64,000 nt of DNA from Rhyacophila brunnea (taxonomy: Eukaryota; Arthropoda; Insecta; Trichoptera; Rhyacophilidae), in the NCBI GenBank assembly GCA_022495005.1, contig JAGYXB010000442.1, positions 124,001-188,000 of the forward strand, read 5' to 3'. Of this stretch, positions 58,483-64,000 are shown piece after piece (the stretch's first letter is position 1; each line of letters starts with the position of its first letter). The notes below the pieces were generated by a model. That model was not told where the DNA came from. It ran no database searches and saw only the letters and a program-made list of their open reading frames with translations. Position numbers and translations under genes: made by a program.

Positions 58483-59825
58483 TTTATTCTAATTAATAAA
58501 AGCTCTAACTAAAGTCTTTTATATGGAGATCAGTTTGTAGCACCTTTAGGCTCTATATTATATATGCCATGGATAGTCAGCAAACCCTTTTAAATCGTAT
58601 TATTAAAACACTTTGTTATTAATATTAAAACTATCAAAAATATTATATTATACACAGTGCCGAATTTACAATAATTATTCACGGCACCCTAGGCTAATAC
58701 TTATTGGGAGGTCTATGAAAAAACTTCTCAAAGTTGGTACCTCCCTAATTTTAAAAGATATTATTATTTCATTAAAACTGATAAATGTGTTCGTAAAATA
58801 ACTTATTGTAGTCTAAAAATCTATTATTTTGTAACATTTCCGATTCTATTGCTATTTAAGTGTTGCATAAATAATTTTTGATATGTGACAATATGAAAAC
58901 CGATGTCCTTAAGAGAGTCATTTAGCATTAAGCTGAAATGAAATTTTCACTAAAGCTATTCGTGCAATATATATTTAACTATTTATACTTATATTTTAAC
59001 TGAAATATAATATTATTTACTTATTATATCATATTGTTTGGGTGGGTTCATAGTCGAATGTGAATCTCGTGATTCAGTCTAATGGTAAATCTAGAATTTA
59101 TTGTAGATATTGTATTTGTTGGAAATTCGATTCAAATTCTATTTAATGTAAATTTTGTACTCTTCCATTATGATTGGTTTTAACTGGTTAATTTTTTTTA
59201 TCTTCCTTAACAAAAACTGGCAAAATTAAAGTTTACAATAAATTAATCAAATTAGTAGTTTGATACGTTATTTATTTATTTCATTTAGTACATAAACTGA
59301 AAGTTGAAACTATTCTTTCATCTTTGATGTTTATATAGGTACCTACACGTCATAAGCTAATAGATTGAAACAAAAAGAGATAAAAGAAGTCGATGCCCTG
59401 AAAAGGTGTAAGTAGGTATTGAAAAATAATAGTTTTGTGGGTTCTGGACATAAATTTAACTGGAAATAATTAACTACGCGTATTGTAAAACACTGGTATG
59501 ATGATCTTTAAGCGTCCTAAAAGTTATTTTGGCATGGTTCCAGGGGAAATATTTTATAATATATGTATCAATAATTCATATTGAGATGTTAATAAAAAAA
59601 GATATGTCTGATACTATATATACCCACCAATAAAAATAACATATTACATTATGTCCTATTAATAAAATTTCGCCCACTTTATGATAAATGACAGCAAATG
59701 TAATAATTTCGTAAATTTTAATAAGTAGTTATTCATAATATCAACAAGTTGTTTTATTATTTGAATGATACGTAAACACGAACTTAAATTAAAGCTTAGT
59801 GACAAATGAATATTTAAGCTTCTAA
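58483..59825. other. Noncoding stretch
   Basis: AT-rich; nothing recognised. Confidence 0.3.
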
Positions 59826-59880
59826 TGGATTTAAATTCAAATTTCATCAAGTACCCTCAGTCGATAGTATTAATATTAGG
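59826..59880 (+). repeat. Fragment related to the tail of the hairpin element
   Basis: GGATTTAAATTCAAATTTCA followed by TCAAGTACCCTCAGTCGATA matches 16905-16954 with few changes, in the same orientation. This segment therefore belongs to the dispersed family and not to the hairpin arms alone. Confidence 0.55.
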
Positions 59881-60727
59881 AATATTTAAGATGTTAGATA
59901 TTATATTAGATGTAATAATGTCACTAATTAAATTGTTCTTTTAACGCCCCCAACTGGGGATGATTTCTCATTTCGCAGGATTTCGCATTCTCGGTAATAC
60001 GGGCTGATTTGTGAATTTTATGGATGAAATAATGTCAAATAAATAAGAAATAAACCGATACTAATTTCGTCAAACCACAAAGCATTAAATTCTCGGTTAC
60101 GAGTCTGGCGCGAGCAAAGTTTATATTTTCGTTCACATGTTAGTGAAGGAACTTTTAAAAGTTTACGTCCTCTACGCTTCGTAGAACTGCTACGCCATAC
60201 AATTGTATTATTATAAATCTATCGACACTCATTGAAGGAAGTTACGATATTGTAGAAATATTCATATCTAGTTGAGTGTGCATAATAAACGATTATTTTG
60301 ATTCTATTGGGATGATTTAAATTCTAATCACGGATGCACATTTCCCCTTATACTACCTGTATCTATCGTTTTTCTTTTGTGTTATAAATAGTACGTACTC
60401 TTTTGAAACAAATACCAAATGCGTCGAAAGTAGTATGTCAATCTGCATTATTTATTTGAAGAGACTTTTCTAAGCCAGCCAAGATGAGTTGCGTTTGATG
60501 CAATATACTTTCTATTAAAAGACTTGAACGAAGAAGATAAACATCGCAACGTTTCACCACGACCATTGTTGACAAATTAATATGCATACAATATCATCTA
60601 ACCGAAGTATATTGTAGTAACTGACAATGTATCTCTAATGATATATATTATACACTAAAGGCTTAAAATTTTAAGATCACAATAAAACAAGCCAAGTAAT
60701 AATTGGTAAACAATATGAATCATAAAC

Positions 60728-60795
60728 GGATCGATAGCTTAGATGCGAAAACACTCATCCGGAAAGTGAAAGGCGTTCGAGTCCCACTCGGTCCA
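60728..60795 (+). tRNA. tRNA-like sequence, possible tRNA-Arg(CCG) pseudogene or SINE head
   Basis: The ends GGATCGA and TCGGTCC pair over seven positions (one T-G), followed by A. An anticodon stem CACT/AGTG encloses the loop ATCCGGA, giving CCG at the anticodon position. The T-arm carries the box B GCGTTCGAGTCCCAC. The D-arm is poor and no CCA-like context helps. The downstream tail AATATTTTTTTAGATATTTTC recurs as AATATTTTTTTAGACATTTTC at about 60990, which suggests a SINE family. A functional tRNA is less likely. Confidence 0.45.
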
Positions 60796-61924
60796 AATAT
60801 TTTTTTAGATATTTTCTAATAATGTAGCATGTCTAGGCAAGTTTTAAAAAAATATGTTTTACATAATATTGCATGAGAACACAACAATAATTGTTTATTT
60901 TCTTGTCACAAATTATATAACCAACATAATTATTACAGATTAATGTCTTCTTCTATAGACGTCTTGATGCAGATTGTAATAGCGTTTCCACAATATTTTT
61001 TTAGACATTTTCTGAAGTGGCGGTATAACTGAATATATTTTTTTAGATTTTGTTGCACTTATCTTTTGCATAAGTATTCTTGCATCTTTTTTAATGACCA
61101 AACTAATATACTAAATAAATTATGTTTCTGAGGTTTTTATCTATGATAAAGAAAATTAAATTCTTAAACTTTATGTGTATTCAGTACTGAATAAAAATAT
61201 TAGTAATAATTACAAATGAATGGATGCACATGAATGACAAAAAATGTAGGTTGTCGCGACAGTTTTATACAGTTTAATACTGCTTAAAATATAAAAATGT
61301 ATTGTGTTCATAGGAAGTGGTGCTGCTAACAGGACCTCCGAATGGTTAAATCCGCCCTTGCCTTATGTTACGTTATCGTTTCAATATTATTAGGTATCTA
61401 TAGGAACTAATATCACAATTGGAGTGTAAAAGCAAAAATTTAATCATATGTTACATTAGAACAAGAATCACAGATAGTCAGTAATGAAAAAAAAATGTTG
61501 GAAAGATATTTTAATCTTATGAATATAAATTCACATATTATAGATATCTACCTAAATGTACGTCGTATAGGATACGAAACAGTGAAGTTTAATACCCCTA
61601 ATAGAAATGTAAGTTAATTCTAACTTATGACACAATATTTTGGTATATTTTTTTACGAAATATCACAGTGTGTATGTTAGTTTATTATTTTATTAATAAT
61701 TATTAGTCCTAAAAATATACAGATATGTAAAAATATAGTAACATAAAAATATGATCGCCGGCACCACATTCGGCGGTTAATGAGATCAATACTTCGTAAA
61801 GCATAATATTAAGATAGTGCGGAATTTTTATTTAATTTTGTACTTTTGCCAGTCTGATTTTGTGCAGGTGGCTATCCTAATAATACAAAAGCAAATGATG
61901 CCATTAGGATGTCAAATCACTCAC
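60796..61924. other. Noncoding stretch next to the candidate first exon
   Basis: AT-rich. Near 61340-61365 CGAATGGTTAAATCCGCCCTT resembles the right end of the CAGGGG-GGATTTA hAT-like family. If the exon at 61925-62511 is spliced, this is the start of its intron. Confidence 0.35.
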
Positions 61925-62511
61925 CAGTAACTGAAAAAGTTTGCCAAATCGTGGCAATCGAACGGCGTCGTTCTACGCAGAAGCATTGGTTCATCAGCGA
62001 TTCCACTGTCCACGTCTTCGTCACCGGAATCACTCGATCCGCTGCTCGTATCTTCCCCATCTTCGTCGTCAGCTCTTGGCACACTTTCTTCCTTAAAACT
62101 GAGCCGGTTAAAACTTGGAGATTGATCCTTTTCCTTGCATTCTTTGGAGTCATATTGCTTTTTATCTTCTTTTATCAGATTGACGTCTTTTGCAAATTTA
62201 ATATTCTCTATACCTCTTTGGTAGTTTTTTTCTTTCATAAATTGATATTCTTCGTTTTTAAGCTGGTTTTCAAGAGTTTGAAAATTGGATTCTAATAAGA
62301 GCTTTGATTGTAGATAATCATCTTTAGTTTCATCCCTTTGACATTCTTGTGTCGATGTATCCTCAATTTTCGAAGCGTTATCGTCGCCTGTTTCCACGTC
62401 TGGTTGCGAAGATACATTACCACAGTCGTCAATTTTGTGATCAATATCCTCAGCGTCATGGAACAGTTCTTCGTTTTCAATTTTATCTTCTTTCAGACTT
62501 AATGACCCCAT
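61925..62511 (-). CDS. Candidate alternative first exon, or first exon of a separate gene
   Basis: An open stretch of 195 codons plus two bases starts at the ATG at 62511 and ends at a strong donor, TTACTG|GTGAGTGA (61924 downwards). Without splicing it would stop a little further on. The protein is acidic and low-complexity (MGSLSLKEDKIENEELFHDA at the start; EDGEDTSSGSSDSGDEDVDS near 155-175) and ends in TTPFDCHDLANFFSY. The style matches the 5.3 kb exon downstream. The donor is in phase 2, the same as that of the 5.3 kb exon, so joining to 26603-26667 is in frame. Joining to the 39960 acceptor runs into a TGA. No other following exon was recognised between 40000 and 61900. That it is coding is likely; its gene assignment is open. 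Confidence 0.6.
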
Positions 62512-64000
62512 GTTGAAACTTTGTATTATAAACTTTGTATAAGATTTTCCGATAAATATTTTTTTAAATTATGTTGGATTATCTTAGTTGGATTTCAAAT
62601 TTCGTTAAATAATTTATTGATCGTATAGTGATAGTAAATTTCTATTGTGTTAATTAATTAACGATAAGCATATAAATAGAAACGTCAATAAAAACCAGTT
62701 TACTGTCATATTACTATGACAGTAAACGCAACAAATGCACACTTATTTTTTGTTTCTGTCAAAATATGATTTTAATAGAATCATTCAGTTAGCATACATA
62801 TTTTAATAAAGTAATAAATTAGAGTACCTAAAGATTTGAAATCACGTGTATAAGTGTCAAGTTATTCTTTCAGCGGCGCTTTATGTTATAATATTATGTT
62901 TTTTATAAATGTAGCAATAATATTTTAGTTACCTATTTATGTACTTATATATATAGCGATTTACCTTCATATAAGAGAAATAATTTACACAATTTACGAT
63001 GTTTCTATAGATTGTTTACACACTCACATTATATTTTAACTACAAATAAAATAACACATATATGGTTTTAAATGACACACTGGAACAAACATGGAAACAA
63101 ATTTACTGATTTACGTATTTTATATTATGGAAACGAGAGGTATTATTTAGCAGTTAAGTTTAACCGGAGAGGAAAAAAGACTTGATGCCAGAACGTATCG
63201 ACAAAATGCACTATGTAGAAATAATGTAAAGCACCAGATGTTCTATTCCTAGAGCAAGCTGCTACAGGGTGTCTTGGTTCGTCTTACAACTTGTTAATTA
63301 CTCACAAACGAAACTCAGAAATAAATACGTAGCATATTATTGTTTTAGTAGTAGTTTGGCTATAATTTTGTTGATATATGAAAGTAAAGAAAGATTCTTT
63401 CCTGCAAAGATTTTTTCATTTAAGTATTATTAATTTTTGGATCCATATGAGATTCAGATTAGGCCAATGCGTTCATAAATAAATATATCACGATCGTAAA
63501 CTTACCAATGGATACTGCACCTGAAGAATAAAATGCTACTCATAAAAATGACACCACTCATCTGCTCACACAAAAATTGGAAATAAATGAATGTTTTTGA
63601 AAAGTTATCTGAACCGACATTATATATTATTAAATTTCTATTGTTAATACTGTTATTCTACTCCATTACCATGTCTGATTAAATATTATTTTCACCTACA
63701 AATACATTTAATTTCATGCGTGGTTGATTAAAATAAATTCAACCTATATTGCATTAAGGGCTATAGTATTGCCTGTTCGCGTTTATGTCATATTCAGATA
63801 AGGTGTCCTCGTGTCCTCTTTACCATTGAGATTTTGCATCGAAGGCAGTGTTTATTAGATAGTCAATGTAGACGGAAGATATGCAAAGGGAACAATCTAG
63901 AATAGGCGTGAAAAAACTTTACGAATTTATTAAAAGTAAGTAATTATCATCATGTTTCACGGATTGAAAAGAAGCGATAATCAGAACAATATGAATGGAT
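62512..64000. other. Upstream flank of the 62511 start
   Basis: AT-rich, no coding segment recognised. It should hold the 5' untranslated region and promoter if the ATG at 62511 is a genuine start, but no distinctive promoter element can be named. Other small features were not identified. Confidence 0.3.

Noticed and set aside
61909..62295. 128-codon plus-strand ORF
   Set aside because: Antisense of the candidate exon at 61925-62511; Phe/Leu-rich with no domain.
39924..62511. Splicing of the 61925 donor to the acceptor at 39960
   Set aside because: The resulting frame runs into TGA before the ATG at 39926. An acceptor at the CCAG just before the ATG would keep the frame but has no pyrimidine tract.

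Overview
The window is eukaryotic nuclear DNA, AT-rich (many poly-A/T and TA runs), with short coding exons separated by long introns and a dense population of decayed transposable elements. Element types (hAT-like MITEs, RTE-like and jockey/R1-like LINE relics, tRNA-derived SINEs, a Tc1/mariner transposase relic), CCTAA-type repeats matching the arthropod telomere unit, and frequent 'aggtacctac' strings suggest an insect, most likely a hemipteran such as an aphid. That taxonomic call is inference.

One protein-coding gene dominates, on the minus strand. A 5.3 kb coding exon (34633-39926, ATG at 39926 after an in-frame stop in the leader) encodes about 1764 residues of Asn/Ser/Glu-rich, probably disordered protein. 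It ends in an acidic segment. Ten short exons follow at 26603-26667, 13642-13776, 11516-11676, 8456-8695, 8107-8283, 7095-7238, 6360-6537, 5069-5233, 4816-4941 and 3651-3753. They join in frame through consensus splice sites into about 500 residues of continuous heptad-type coiled coil. The gene leaves the window on the left, so its C-terminus is missing. I do not recognise the orthologue; the design (disordered acidic N-half, coiled-coil C-half) is that of a scaffold, golgin or centrosome-type protein.

A second minus-strand first-exon candidate lies at 61925-62511 (195 residues, acidic). Its donor is in the same phase as that of the 5.3 kb exon, so it could splice directly to the shared coiled-coil exons as an alternative first exon about 36 kb upstream. 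It could equally be a separate gene.

The remainder is intron or intergenic sequence filled with mobile-element debris. 1-220: LINE 3' end. 2242-2788: palindromic MITE. 5473-6022: hAT-like MITE carrying a nested SINE. 9130-9540: jockey/R1-type LINE relic (-). 9757-11165: RTE-type reverse transcriptase relic that has lost its catalytic FADD segment (+). 11246-11481: small hAT MITE. 13865-14229, 51669-52018 and 53881-54246: three copies of one TTAA-targeting element. 15565-15843: cysteine-rich relic. 16403-16972: long hairpin element with a hammerhead-like core. 23536-24530: Tc1/mariner transposase relic split by a MITE. 26110-26400: unknown coding relic. 27608-30010: old local duplication whose second copy is split by a long-TIR TTAA element. 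42650-42798: TA-flanked MITE. 44083-44579 and 53848-54504: related hAT MITEs. 45130-45470: LINE relic. 46584-46772: palindromic MITE with a CCTAA core. 49322-50632: internally deleted hAT transposon still encoding the transposase C-terminus. 56451-56882: GGAGC-rich hAT MITE.
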